DNA of 64,000 bases from CAVPKN01 sp963832835 (GTDB lineage: Bacteria > Chlamydiota > Chlamydiia > Chlamydiales > JAAKFR01). The stretch is taken from positions 744,001 to 808,000 of the forward strand of contig CAWHVD010000001.1 in NCBI GenBank assembly GCA_963832835.1, given 5' to 3'. Each line of letters starts with the position of its first letter. The first letter of the stretch is position 1. Below, in pieces: positions 17,164 through 25,431 of the stretch. The notes under the pieces are model-generated. The model saw only the letters and a program-made list of their open reading frames with translations. It was not told where the DNA came from and ran no database searches. Position numbers and translations under genes: made by a program.

Positions 17164-17204
17164 TTAGGGGAGGGAGCCACGGTAACGTGGCTTTCTTACC
17201 CGAA

Positions 17205-19037
17205 CATCCCATTCAAGAAGAGACCTCTTATGGAGGGCAAAAACTCCATACCAAATCTGCCACCTATTCTTCCTTCTATAAACTTACTGAAACAGATGAG
17301 CTGGGCATCACCACCTATTTTTCCTATGACGCTGCTGGTAGACTGATAACCGAGCAAAAAGACAATCTGCGTACTACATATTCCTATGACCCACTCGGCA
17401 GATTGACCCATACTGAAAAACCTTCCACCACTTACATCCAAGAGTACGATTACCTTGGCCAGCTGACCGACAAAAGGACTGAAGATCAAGAGGGCAACAC
17501 AACTTTCCAAGAGCAATACCTCTACGATGCCGCAGGGAATAAAACTCACACCATCACTTGTGATGGCGTGAGTGTCACAAGCTTTAACCCACATAACCTG
17601 CCCATACAAAGTACTGATCCCTGTGGCCATACAACTACCTACACTTATCGCTACACGCCCCAGTTTAGTAAAACCTCCCAAGATCCCGATGGGATTGCCA
17701 AAATCGAAACCCACGATTGCTGCAACAGGCTAAAAGCTATCCAAGTCCTCAATGCTCAGGGTAAAACCATCCAACATAGAGAATTTTACTACGACTTAGC
17801 TGGCAATAAGATCCAGGATTTAGAACACATCTATCATGGCACAAATTTTACTCAAACCATCGAGACTACCTTTGAGCATGGGCCACGTGGTCGCATTGAA
17901 AAAATCGTAGAGGCAAACCTCAAAGAAACCCGGTACCTCTATGATGCTCAGGGAAGACTCTCTACAATCATCAAACCCGATCTAACCCAAATCCATCATA
18001 CCTACGATCCTTTAGGCAAGCTCAAAACGCTAGTCTCTACAAACCTGGATTACACCTACACCTATGACAAAAAAGGGCGTGTGATCAAGGTCAATGAAAC
18101 AGAGCGCAGCTACGATGCCTTTAATCGCCGTGTTAGCAAACAAACTCCTAGAAAAACGATTCGCTACATCTGGCAAGGTAAAAACGAAATTGGATCATCA
18201 GATGGAGATCTGCGCATTTTAGGTGATGGTCTTGGGGCAGAGATAGGCGCTGCCACCCTGATCAAACTGGGCAACTACACATATATACCCCTTCATGATC
18301 AAAGAGGAGCTGTTGTCACCCTCGTTGATCTGAAAGGTAAATCCTGTGAAACGATCCGCTACACAGCTTATGGCCAAGAGCTCACCTCCTCCACACTCTC
18401 CCCATGGAGATTTTGCAGCAAAAGGCAAGATCCTGAGACAGGTTATCTTTATTTTGGAAGACGGTATTATTCCCCAACCTTAGGTCGCTGGATCTCTCCC
18501 GACCCGAAAGGTTTTGCCGATGGCCCTAATCTCTATGCCTATGCCCACAACTCGCCTCTTTTTGAAATTGATTTGTACGGTGAATGGGGGCATTGGATCA
18601 ATACCTCACGTCAGTGGGGAGGTAAATTTGGAAGAGCTGCAGCTGACTTTGCCTTTCCTTGCGGAAGCGCACTTTACAACCTCCCTGCCAATGCACCTGT
18701 TTGGAAAAGAGGGGCATTAGCATTCGGAGCCGTAGGAGAAGCAGCGCTCCTTTTTGCCCCTCCCGCTAAACTCGGAGTATCCCTCGCCGAAAAAACAGTC
18801 TTCCAACTAGGCAGATCTGCCCTCACGCGCAATACCGAAAGACAGATGGTCCGCAGCGCCGGCAAAACAGCTTCTGTTGCATCAGAAAGAAGAATTGTGC
18901 AAAGTTCTGCCGGCCATGCGAGAGAAACGGTTGTATCCAAAGAGGGGATAGTTAATGCATCACAAAAAACATACGGTGCAATTCATGTGACCCCACATGG
19001 TTGCAATTCCCTCAGGACCAAAATACCGTATTCCTAA
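17205..19037 (+). CDS. Rhs/YD-repeat protein (Rhs1), exon 2, with Rhs core end
   Basis: Continues Rhs1 after the intron, beginning HPIQEETSYGG in frame with exon 1. Further YD repeats follow, then the Rhs-associated core signature FGRRYYSPTLGRWISPDP and NLYAYAHNSPLFEIDLYG (about 18450-18580), which marks the boundary to the variable C-terminal tip. After it come about 150 residues of linker (GHWINTSRQWGGKFGRAAAD and on). The frame stops at 19037, while a toxin-like tip continues in another frame (18991-19233). The frames upstream of 17205 in this phase are intron sequence. Confidence 0.83.
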   Translation, partial: HPIQEETSYGGQKLHTKSATYSSFYKLTETDELGITTYFSYDAAGRLITEQKDNLRTTYSYDPLGRLTHTEKPSTTYIQEYDYLGQLTDKRTEDQEGNTTFQEQYLYDAAGNKTHTITCDGVSVTSFNPHNLPIQSTDPCGHTTTYTYRYTPQFSKTSQDPDGIAKIETHDCCNRLKAIQVLNAQGKTIQHREFYYDLAGNKIQDLEHIYHGTNFTQTIETTFEHGPRGRIEKIVEANLKETRYLYDAQGRLSTIIKPDLTQIHHTYDPLGKLKTLVSTNLDYTYTYDKKGRVIKVNETERSYDAFNRRVSKQTPRKTIRYIWQGKNEIGSSDGDLRILGDGLGAEIGAATLIKLGNYTYIPLHDQRGAVVTLVDLKGKSCETIRYTAYGQELTSSTLSPWRFCSKRQDPETGYLYFGRRYYSPTLGRWISPDPKGFADGPNLYAYAHNSPLFEIDLYGEWGHWINTSRQWGGKFGRAAADFAFPCGSALYNLPANAPVWKRGALAFGAVGEAALLFAPPAKLGVSLAEKTVFQLGRSALTRNTERQMVRSAGKTASVASERRIVQSSAGHARETVVSKEGIVNASQKTYGAIHVTPHGCNSLRTKIPYS

Positions 19038-19233
19038 TCGCTATACTGAGAATGTGTATAGACCAGGAAGTTACGGTGAATATGTGAATGGAAAATTTGT
19101 TGAAAGGTTACGAACAGATCCGGCTACTCCTCACGGTATGAAAGGGCCGAATTATTCACATTACCATCGTGATGGTAAACCTACGCACTACAGTCCTCAC
19201 CCACAAGCAACTGACCCAGGATTCGGTCCATGA
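18991..19233 (+). pseudogene. Displaced C-terminal tip of Rhs1 (candidate toxin domain)
   Basis: A frame overlapping the Rhs1 stop encodes about 80 residues (from ATG 18997: MVAIPSGPKYRIPNRYTENV) rich in Tyr, His, Pro and Gly (YSHYHRDGKPTHYSPHP), the composition of a polymorphic-toxin tip. It lacks its own plausible start and lies just where an Rhs tip belongs, so it was probably joined to Rhs1 before a small indel near 18960-18990. I do not recognise the toxin family. An immunity-like gene overlaps its end by 4 bp (ATGA, 19230-19233). Confidence 0.55.
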
Positions 19234-19607
19234 ATGTAATTTTTAATGACTTGCCATGGCATGATGCCATCCTAAAAAATATTGAGATTGATAGAAGGAC
19301 TCCAGGTGAACAAGATATCATTGAACTTCTAGTAGCTTGGCCTAATTATAACTACAATTCTATTGTTGAATTTTTTGATTGTTATGCCTTTACAGCAAAT
19401 ATGAACTTTGGGGTTATTGCTTGTGAAACCATCATGACAGCCGAATGCCTTTATGAATCGGAAGAATTAAAATCTATTCGGGATCTTTGGTTAAAAGTAA
19501 ACGTTGATCTCCAAGACCTTAAACATTTTAAGATAATCACTAATTCTACGAATAGTGTAGTCAATATTTTTTCTTTAAATTTCAAAGTAAAAAATAATGA
19601 TGGATGA
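19230..19607 (+). CDS. Candidate immunity protein for the Rhs1 tip
   Basis: 125 residues, soluble and acidic, starting MNVIFNDLPWHDAILKNIEI. The start overlaps the stop of the toxin-like tip (ATGA), the standard toxin-immunity arrangement. The WHDAILKNIEIDR opening and the MNFGV segment resemble small immunity-type proteins found beside Rhs genes, but I cannot name a family with confidence. It overlaps the imm53-like gene by 11 bp, so the three form one transcription unit. Confidence 0.6.
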   Translation: MNVIFNDLPWHDAILKNIEIDRRTPGEQDIIELLVAWPNYNYNSIVEFFDCYAFTANMNFGVIACETIMTAECLYESEELKSIRDLWLKVNVDLQDLKHFKIITNSTNSVVNIFSLNFKVKNNDG

Positions 19608-20025
19608 TCACTTAAGTAGGCTTTTGAAATGGTATTTTAAACAGTGCGATGGTGATTGGGAACATGGAAATGGTGTTCAGATTGGGACAATAGATAATCC
19701 CGGGTGGTATTTAAAGGTATGCCTTGATAAAACGGTGCTTGATGGCAAGCGTTTTCAAATAGTAGACACAAACCGCTCAGAACATGATTGGCTATATTGC
19801 TCAATTAAGGATAAAATTTTCGTGACTATTAACGAGCCAGCAGAATCTTTAAGGCAGGCCCACTTTGCCAAGCTGGGAGTGGATAGTCACCACAGGGAGG
19901 CTTTTAACCGAAAAGCTGGATTACCTGAATAGTTACAAATTTTCCAAGGTTTTGGTGGACCATTTAATCTTCCAGAGATTTTATTAACATTTAGGAGTTG
20001 GGCTCAAAACGAATACCAGCAATAA
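19597..20025 (+). pseudogene. Imm53-type immunity gene interrupted by palindromic element B
   Basis: The start encodes an Imm53-like domain: LLKWYFKQCDGDWEHGNGV, then IGTIDNPGWYLKVCL and NRSEHDWLYC. At codon 76 a palindromic element enters; its in-frame TAG (19930-19932) ends the protein at 111 residues. After the element the same frame resumes with QGFGGPFNLPEILLTFRSWA and reaches TAA at 20023-20025, the expected Imm53 C-terminus. Removing the element and one 8-bp repeat restores DKIFQGFGGPF exactly. Imm53 proteins protect against Rhs/polymorphic toxins; the toxin may have been lost. Amber readthrough would give a 142-residue product. Confidence 0.85.
19822..19936 (+). repeat. Palindromic element copy B (reference copy, perfect 8-bp target duplication)
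   Basis: 115 bp from GTGACTATTAA to TGAATAGTTAC, flanked by identical 8-mers AAATTTTC (19814-19821 and 19937-19944). Element plus duplication is 123 bp, a multiple of three. Read in the host frame it encodes VTINEPAESLRQAHFAKLGV, then DSHHREAFNRKAGLPE and a stop. The same peptide occurs in copies A and C. It proves insertion of a mobile element into a previously intact gene. Confidence 0.93.
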
Positions 20026-20046
20026 GCAAGATCAATTCTTTGCTGC

Positions 20047-20071
20047 CTCGAACTGCCGTTTTTAGGATTAT
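20047..20071 (+). repeat. Short dispersed repeat next to the Rhs1 cluster
   Basis: CTCGAACTGCCG followed by a short variable part and TAGGATTAT; the same sequence, differing in about three bases, occurs at 34257-34281 between the DEAD-box helicase gene and Rhs2. Both copies border an Rhs locus. Function unknown; it may be a remnant of a shared flank. The rest of 20026-20165 shows no gene. Confidence 0.5.
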
Positions 20072-20165
20072 GAAACCTACAGACCCCAAACGAATCGGTA
20101 TGATCCTAAGCGGTGGGAAAGTATGGTAAGATTTGATTTGGTAGATACGTTAGGGTAATCCTTAC

Positions 20166-21998
20166 TCAGATCGGTTTTAAAACTGTGGTGGAGTGGCCTA
20201 GTATTTTCCATGTAGGATTTTGAAGAGGAGGACACCCTTCTCCTCCATATTTAGCCGATTCGCTCGACCACAAGAGTTTCCATTTTTTCTTTTTGCCAGC
20301 CACAATCAGGGGCTCGGGGCAGGGATCAAAGTGCTGGTCGGGCCCAAAATTGATGAGTAACAATCGATCCTCCCCAACGCCGAAAAAACGCAAGAGAAAC
20401 GAATCGGGACCTAAAACACTGCCATCCACTTTTTGGATATCTTTAAACACCGCATCATGATGTCTTAAATGCAGCAGATCCTTAAATAATTTGCAGCTCG
20501 GTTCATTAATCTTCCTCTCATTGAAATCAAGCTTACAATTCTCAAAGGTATTTAGATCGGAAGGAACAGGTATGGATTTATGGGACTCAGGGTTTTTTAT
20601 CCGAGGAAAGTGCTCCAAATATTTTACTCTTCCTCTAGCAATTTGCTTATTGAATTCATCTGAATGGTCTGCAAAAAAATGGAAGGGTTTCGTAGTGCTA
20701 AACTCTTGCCCCTGGAAAATCATAGGGATATTGGGGCCTAATAAAAGCAGAGCAACCAGTGCTCTATAGTTACCCGGATCAGAGAGTTGGTGAAGTCTTT
20801 TTCCTTGGAGAGAATTGGAGACTTGATCGTGATTATCCAAAAATACGACGAGTGATTCGGGTTTGAGTTGTAGATTAGGTATGCCCCACTTTTCACTTTT
20901 TCCGTGGTGATATTGTCCTTGGTAGAGAAAACCATATTTTATGGATGAAATCAATTCCTGCGGCGTCCCTACATAATTTGTGTAATATGACTCCCGATTG
21001 CCTGTGAGCCTAACATGGGCAGAGTGATGGAAATCATCGTTGAGCATTCCATCAAATTGGTTTCCGCCTTCCTTAAAAGGGAGCAGCAAATTGGAGTTCT
21101 GAGGCTCATTTTCTGCGATTAAGATCACTGATTTCTTACCTCTTTTGCAGATCTTGGAAAAATCTGTTAAAATAGGGGTTCCTGATTTACTGATGATCCA
21201 GGAGCTTGCGTCAAATCTAAGCCCATCGAAGTGGTATTCCTCAATCCAATAGACAGCGTTTGTCAAACAATACTCGCGCACTGCAGGAGAATCAAAATTG
21301 ATTCTATTTCCCCAATCGCAATTTTCTTCACTCAGGTAGTCCTTTGAAAATTGAATGAGTTGGTTTTTCTCTGGTCCCAAATGGTTATAAACAACATCTA
21401 AAATGACGCCTAAGCCTAGCTTGTGAGCCTGATTGACAAAAGCCTTAACATCTTCAGGAGTACCGTAGGTATGCATGGGAGCAAATAAGCTGACCCCATC
21501 GTAGCCCCAACCAAACCGGCCTGGAAACGTATGGATAGGCATCACTAGAATCGTCTTGATCCCCAATGAGGCGATCTCCTTCAAGTGTTTTTGAGCGGCA
21601 GGAAACGTCCCTTCTTTTGTATAGGTGCCAATATGGATCTCATAAATCGATTGACCTTTCATTTTTAACCCTTTCCAGGATTGGTCTTTCCAGGGGTACT
21701 TTGTATCAATAACACACGATGGGCCGTCTATTCCCCAAGGTTGGTGGCGCGATGCTGGATCTGCTAATAGCTCCTTGCCTACTTTGAATAAATACAACGC
21801 CCCTTTTTGGGCATGGGGGCAAAGAAGTGAAAAATAGCCTCCCTTTTCCCTTTTCATGGGATATTGGAATGAGTCTTTTCCTTTGATGAGAATCAAATCG
21901 ACATGTTTCTGGCTGGGGCACCAAACCCGAAAATGCACTCCTTTTTTCCCGAAAATCTCGGCGCCAATAGGGTATTTCCGTTTCATACTCCTGTGCAT
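20166..21998 (-). CDS. treZ: Malto-oligosyltrehalose trehalohydrolase
   Basis: 610 residues with an N-terminal carbohydrate-binding/CBM48-like domain (about 1-100), a GH13 barrel and a C-terminal beta domain. GH13 regions: LDVVYNHLGPEKNQ (I), GLRFDASSWII (II, nucleophile Asp), LIAENEPQNS (III, acid/base Glu) and FLDNHDQVSNS (IV). The TreZ-specific GWGYDGVSLFAP segment is present. It releases trehalose from the product of TreY. It lies on the opposite strand from treY, separated by the Rhs1/IS island. The first two ATGs (21998, 21986) are both possible starts. Confidence 0.94.
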   Translation of the reverse strand: MHRSMKRKYPIGAEIFGKKGVHFRVWCPSQKHVDLILIKGKDSFQYPMKREKGGYFSLLCPHAQKGALYLFKVGKELLADPASRHQPWGIDGPSCVIDTKYPWKDQSWKGLKMKGQSIYEIHIGTYTKEGTFPAAQKHLKEIASLGIKTILVMPIHTFPGRFGWGYDGVSLFAPMHTYGTPEDVKAFVNQAHKLGLGVILDVVYNHLGPEKNQLIQFSKDYLSEENCDWGNRINFDSPAVREYCLTNAVYWIEEYHFDGLRFDASSWIISKSGTPILTDFSKICKRGKKSVILIAENEPQNSNLLLPFKEGGNQFDGMLNDDFHHSAHVRLTGNRESYYTNYVGTPQELISSIKYGFLYQGQYHHGKSEKWGIPNLQLKPESLVVFLDNHDQVSNSLQGKRLHQLSDPGNYRALVALLLLGPNIPMIFQGQEFSTTKPFHFFADHSDEFNKQIARGRVKYLEHFPRIKNPESHKSIPVPSDLNTFENCKLDFNERKINEPSCKLFKDLLHLRHHDAVFKDIQKVDGSVLGPDSFLLRFFGVGEDRLLLINFGPDQHFDPCPEPLIVAGKKKKWKLLWSSESAKYGGEGCPPLQNPTWKILGHSTTVLKPI

Positions 21999-22039
21999 AA
22001 CATCTTTTTCCGGTTAAAATAAAGAACAAGATATGCAGC

Positions 22040-23572
22040 TTATTGGAGGTCGTTGTTGCACAGGGGGGCATCTGGATTTTTTTTGAATTTCAAACAGATT
22101 GCCAAAACCAACACAAGCGTAAGCAGGCTCGTCAGTAACCACGAGGGCATGTTGGACACATAGAGTGTTTTAAGCACGATTGGAGGGGATTGTGTGATGC
22201 GCAAGATCCAATCACAATAGTAGCCATTGACTAGATGAGCCCATGGACTTAATGGTCCCATGGCGACACTTCCCAGGAAAAAGATTAGAGCTAAGCTAGC
22301 CAGGAAGGGAAAAAAGAGGTTGTAGAAGAGGCTACTTAATGGAAAAGAATGAAATACACCGAGCAGCAGTGGCAAAAGGGTGATATGCACGGCCGCTGTT
22401 AATGCAAAACTTCCTCGTAGAAGTGAATAGCCGAAATAGCCGTATTGCCAGACAAAATGTTTTGCAGCGACATCTTTCAGCTTCCGTTTAGGTAGCCATT
22501 TTTGTAAAAGCAGTTCACAGGGAGCGTAAAAAAAGAGGATGCCTGCAGTGGCTAAAAAGCTGAGTTGAAAACTGAGCGTAAGGGCTGAAAAGGGATCCCA
22601 GAGTAAAGACAGACATAGAGATACCCCCAAAGCATTAATCGCAGACGATCTTCTTTCAATCATGAGTCCCATCAAAAAAACCATCGCCATCATCCAAGCC
22701 CGCATGATGGAAGGTGTATTGCCAACAAACAGAAAATAGAGTGTAAGCAAGGTCATCAAAGAGAGGGCTCCGGCTTTGGGAGGTAAAAAAAGACGGAGCA
22801 GCACATGGAACGCCAGTGCAATCAGGGAAAAATGGAGACCCGAGATAGCCATAAGATGGGACAGCCCTAACTGGTTAAACTCTTTTTGCATGACCTTGTC
22901 CTCCAGTTGTCCCGTGACCATACCTGCTAAAAATTGGGCTGCCCGAGCCTGGGGAATATGCCTTGCAATATAACCTTTGACACTCTCCTGCGCCTTGTAG
23001 CGTATGTCTGTTAGAGTGAAGCGAGGTCCACATGTTTCCCAGGGCCCTCTGACCTTAAGGACGTACCATTTTCCCGGGGTAGCACGGACTCTGCCTTTAA
23101 TTTTATAAGTTGTGTGGGCAGGCATATATTCTTTTGCAAAGAGGCGGCAACGGATAAGTCCTGCATCTGTTTTTAACACGCCTTGGTAGCTCCATCCACC
23201 CCCATAGCGCTCATTTGTGCGCACACTTTGGATACGATATATTCCTTCAACCTCAGCTTGGGTGGGTGGAAAGCTATAGGATTGGTACGCCAGAGCGCAA
23301 GGTAATATAAATAATAAGATAGATCTCAGTAGGTGATTCTTATGTAGTAATAAGGTAAAAGGGATGAGTGCCAAGGGCGTTTGGAATGCAAATAGAGTGC
23401 CCAGAAAAAGAATGAGGCCGTATAAAAGCGCTGGGTAGCGTCCCCAAAAGGATAAACGGTAACTGTTCAGGTCATTGATCTTAATGGTTTTAGCCTCCCA
23501 GTGGTGACTATCCATTCCCATCTTAATAAAGCAGTCTTTCCTAGAGTACTCTGGTGGCTCATGAATAATCAC
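22040..23572 (-). CDS. comEC: ComEC/Rec2 family competence protein
   Basis: 510 residues with an N-terminal hydrophobic domain, an OB-like soluble domain (about 95-190) and the competence domain with many membrane helices (GLSHLMAISGLHFSLIALAF, then NTPSIMRAWMMAMVFLMGLM). It transports single-stranded DNA across the inner membrane. The C-terminal beta-lactamase-like domain of larger ComEC proteins is absent. C. trachomatis has comEC (CT339) in the same neighbourhood. The N-terminus (MIIHEPPEYSRKDCFIKM...) comes entirely from palindromic element C, which covers codons 1-38; GTG 23572, ATG 23521 or ATG 23515 could start it. Confidence 0.85.
   Translation of the reverse strand: MIIHEPPEYSRKDCFIKMGMDSHHWEAKTIKINDLNSYRLSFWGRYPALLYGLILFLGTLFAFQTPLALIPFTLLLHKNHLLRSILLFILPCALAYQSYSFPPTQAEVEGIYRIQSVRTNERYGGGWSYQGVLKTDAGLIRCRLFAKEYMPAHTTYKIKGRVRATPGKWYVLKVRGPWETCGPRFTLTDIRYKAQESVKGYIARHIPQARAAQFLAGMVTGQLEDKVMQKEFNQLGLSHLMAISGLHFSLIALAFHVLLRLFLPPKAGALSLMTLLTLYFLFVGNTPSIMRAWMMAMVFLMGLMIERRSSAINALGVSLCLSLLWDPFSALTLSFQLSFLATAGILFFYAPCELLLQKWLPKRKLKDVAAKHFVWQYGYFGYSLLRGSFALTAAVHITLLPLLLGVFHSFPLSSLFYNLFFPFLASLALIFFLGSVAMGPLSPWAHLVNGYYCDWILRITQSPPIVLKTLYVSNMPSWLLTSLLTLVLVLAICLKFKKNPDAPLCNNDLQ
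23459..23572 (-). repeat. Palindromic element copy C at the start of comEC
   Basis: 114 bp on the minus strand from GTGATTATTCA (23572 leftward) to TGAACAGTTAC (23459). In the comEC frame it reads HEPPEYSRKDCFIKMGMDSH, the same peptide as copies A and B. No clear target duplication remains (TTCGAGTT against CGTTTATC), so it is older or the flank was rearranged. Confidence 0.85.
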
Positions 23573-23620
23573 AACTCGAAATGGAATTAATTTCTAAGAA
23601 AGAGTATACCAATTTAGCCT

Positions 23621-24424
23621 ATGAGTGAACATATTCATGATTTCTTTGCCGGCGATGGATTAGATAGGCCTTTTCACAAGGTCATTGCTTTGCATGAAGA
23701 GCCTGTGGCTTGGGATACGCTTTCTAAGCAGATGCCTTTGTTGCCACGAGGCTGGTATGAATTGTCCCGTTTATCTGTAGAGGACCGTATCGAGTTTACA
23801 CATGAATATTGGTTAGCTAAGCTCCCCTTCATTGTCAGCGTGCCTCTCGAAAAGCGTTTAAACGAGTTTTTTGAAAATCTGGAGGAGATTGGAATCTGGG
23901 CCACCCAAGCGAGAAAGGGGGGAGTGTTCGATCTCCATATGGTCTACTGTCTCAAACAGGACATGGGGTTTTTCCAAGGAGGCCCTCCGGCTGCTTCCGA
24001 TACCATCGATGCGCTAATCAAACGGTTTGCCCATGTTAACTTGCCTCCAGACTATTTGGCTTTCTTGCAAATCCATGATGGATTTAGCAAATATACAGAC
24101 ACGGGAATGATTAGGACGCGTGATATGTCTCAAGTGTGTCAGCGTCTGCAGCGTCTACTTAGTGAGGATCTGCTGGTACGACCAGACGGACAGGTGATTC
24201 CTGCAGAAAACTTGATTCCTTTTTACGAATCTTTCGGTTTACACTGCTATCAGTGTTTTTACGCCGACTGGTATCCCGAACAAGAAATGGGAAATGTTTA
24301 TTTTTCAGAAGCAAACCGCTCTATTAGTAATTTTCTGGATGCACACGCCCTCGAGGAAAACCTTGCTTTTCCCTCTTTTTTAGGTTGGTTGATTTTTTAC
24401 TTGGAAGACATTTGGCACATTTGA
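23621..24424 (+). CDS. SMI1/KNR4 (SUKH)-type protein
   Basis: 267 residues. The second half resembles the SMI1/KNR4 fold: LPPDYLAFLQIHDGFSKYTD (about residues 141-160), then LIPFYESFGLHCYQCF and GNVYFSEANRSISNF. SUKH proteins include many immunity proteins, but in Chlamydia a protein of similar size lies at the same place between comEC and ptsH (CT338), so a housekeeping or regulatory role is as likely. It overlaps the hprK start by 4 bp (TTGA, 24421-24424). Confidence 0.7.
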   Translation: MSEHIHDFFAGDGLDRPFHKVIALHEEPVAWDTLSKQMPLLPRGWYELSRLSVEDRIEFTHEYWLAKLPFIVSVPLEKRLNEFFENLEEIGIWATQARKGGVFDLHMVYCLKQDMGFFQGGPPAASDTIDALIKRFAHVNLPPDYLAFLQIHDGFSKYTDTGMIRTRDMSQVCQRLQRLLSEDLLVRPDGQVIPAENLIPFYESFGLHCYQCFYADWYPEQEMGNVYFSEANRSISNFLDAHALEENLAFPSFLGWLIFYLEDIWHI

Positions 24425-25383
24425 AAATCACACTTGAACACCTATATGAAAAGTATGCACAAGAGCTGGAATTAGAGCTAAAAGTTGGGCATAGAGGGAT
24501 GCACAGACCCATTCCTTTACCTGAAGTGGAGAGGCCCGGTTTGGGATTGGCGGGGTATGTAAAAGGCATTTCTTCGAAACGGATTCTCTTGTTTGGAAAA
24601 GCGGAGGTTTCTTATTTGAAAGAACTCCCGCCAGATCTCGGTACATCTCGCCTTGAGCAGATTTTGAGAGCCCAAGTCCCGGCTGTAATTCTGGCCCATA
24701 GCCTGCGCCCCCCTAAGGAGATGAGCCGTCTTTGTGAAGAGCTCGCTATCCCTCTGTTTAGCTCTCATCTCCCGGTGATGAAACTGCAGAGCTTTTTGGT
24801 GGCTTTGCTTTCCGAGCAATTCGCACCCACTATCTGTTGTCATGGCTCGCTTGTTGAAGTTTTTGGAGTGGGGGTTTTGATCCAAGGTGAATCAGCGATT
24901 GGTAAGAGTGAAGCAGCTCTTGGGCTGATCGAAAGGGGCCACCGGCTTGTTTCAGATGATCTCGTTAAGGTGCGCAAGCTCGATACGGGATTGGAAGGAT
25001 TTGGCGTAGAGGTAACCAGACATCATATGGAAGTGCGCGGCATTGGGATCATCAATGTTGCTACACTTTTCGGGGTTGCTTGTGTGGCAGAAAAGAAAAG
25101 TCTTGATATTGTCGTCAAGTTGGAAGTATGGGATGATACTCATTTTTATGACCGAGCCGGTATTGAAGAAAAAACGGTTGCCATTTTGGGCATAGAGGTA
25201 TCTCATCATCTTCTTCCTGTGAAACCGGGACGTGATGTAGTTCTTCTTTTAGAAACAATAGCCCTCAATCATCGGCTCAAAATAGCAGGCTTCCACGCAG
25301 CGCGGGAATTGGATCACCAGCTTCTCGCTGCAATAGAAACAAGAGCACATTGTAGAGTCCGCTTGGGAGGCCAACTTAAATGA
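24421..25383 (+). CDS. hprK: HPr kinase/phosphorylase
   Basis: 320 residues from TTG 24421; an in-frame TTG at 24385 is an alternative. The N-terminal Mur-like domain ends near residue 130. The kinase domain has the P-loop GESAIGKSEAALGL and the HprK signature VRGIGIINVATLFG. It phosphorylates HPr on Ser46 using ATP and can reverse the reaction. Overlap with the upstream gene and adjacency to ptsH and ptsI suggest one operon controlling a regulatory PTS. Confidence 0.93.
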   Translation: MKITLEHLYEKYAQELELELKVGHRGMHRPIPLPEVERPGLGLAGYVKGISSKRILLFGKAEVSYLKELPPDLGTSRLEQILRAQVPAVILAHSLRPPKEMSRLCEELAIPLFSSHLPVMKLQSFLVALLSEQFAPTICCHGSLVEVFGVGVLIQGESAIGKSEAALGLIERGHRLVSDDLVKVRKLDTGLEGFGVEVTRHHMEVRGIGIINVATLFGVACVAEKKSLDIVVKLEVWDDTHFYDRAGIEEKTVAILGIEVSHHLLPVKPGRDVVLLLETIALNHRLKIAGFHAARELDHQLLAAIETRAHCRVRLGGQLK

Positions 25384-25431
25384 TTTTGCCCCAAATGGAG
25401 TTTTGCAGTGTCCTCGCAAGAACAGGTAGGC

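Larger units (their letters stand above)
15068..17204 (+). mobile_element. Group II intron inside the Rhs1 gene
   Basis: The 5' end GTGCGAC (15068) fits the GUGYG rule. Domain V is the 34-nt hairpin at 17130-17163 (starts GAGCCGAATGCGGGGAAACT), with the catalytic AGC at 17131-17133. Domain VI follows (17164-17204), with a candidate branch-point A at 17198. The intron encodes a reverse transcriptase/maturase (15616-17064). Comparison with uninterrupted Rhs2 and frame restoration place the 3' end at 17204; a canonical AY ending would place it at 17205, which would leave the host out of frame. About 2.14 kb, with 550 nt of structured RNA before the ORF. Confidence 0.88.

Noticed and set aside
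17052..17204. N-terminal 51 codons of the Rhs1 exon 2 frame
   Set aside because: This is group II intron sequence (domains IV-VI), not protein.
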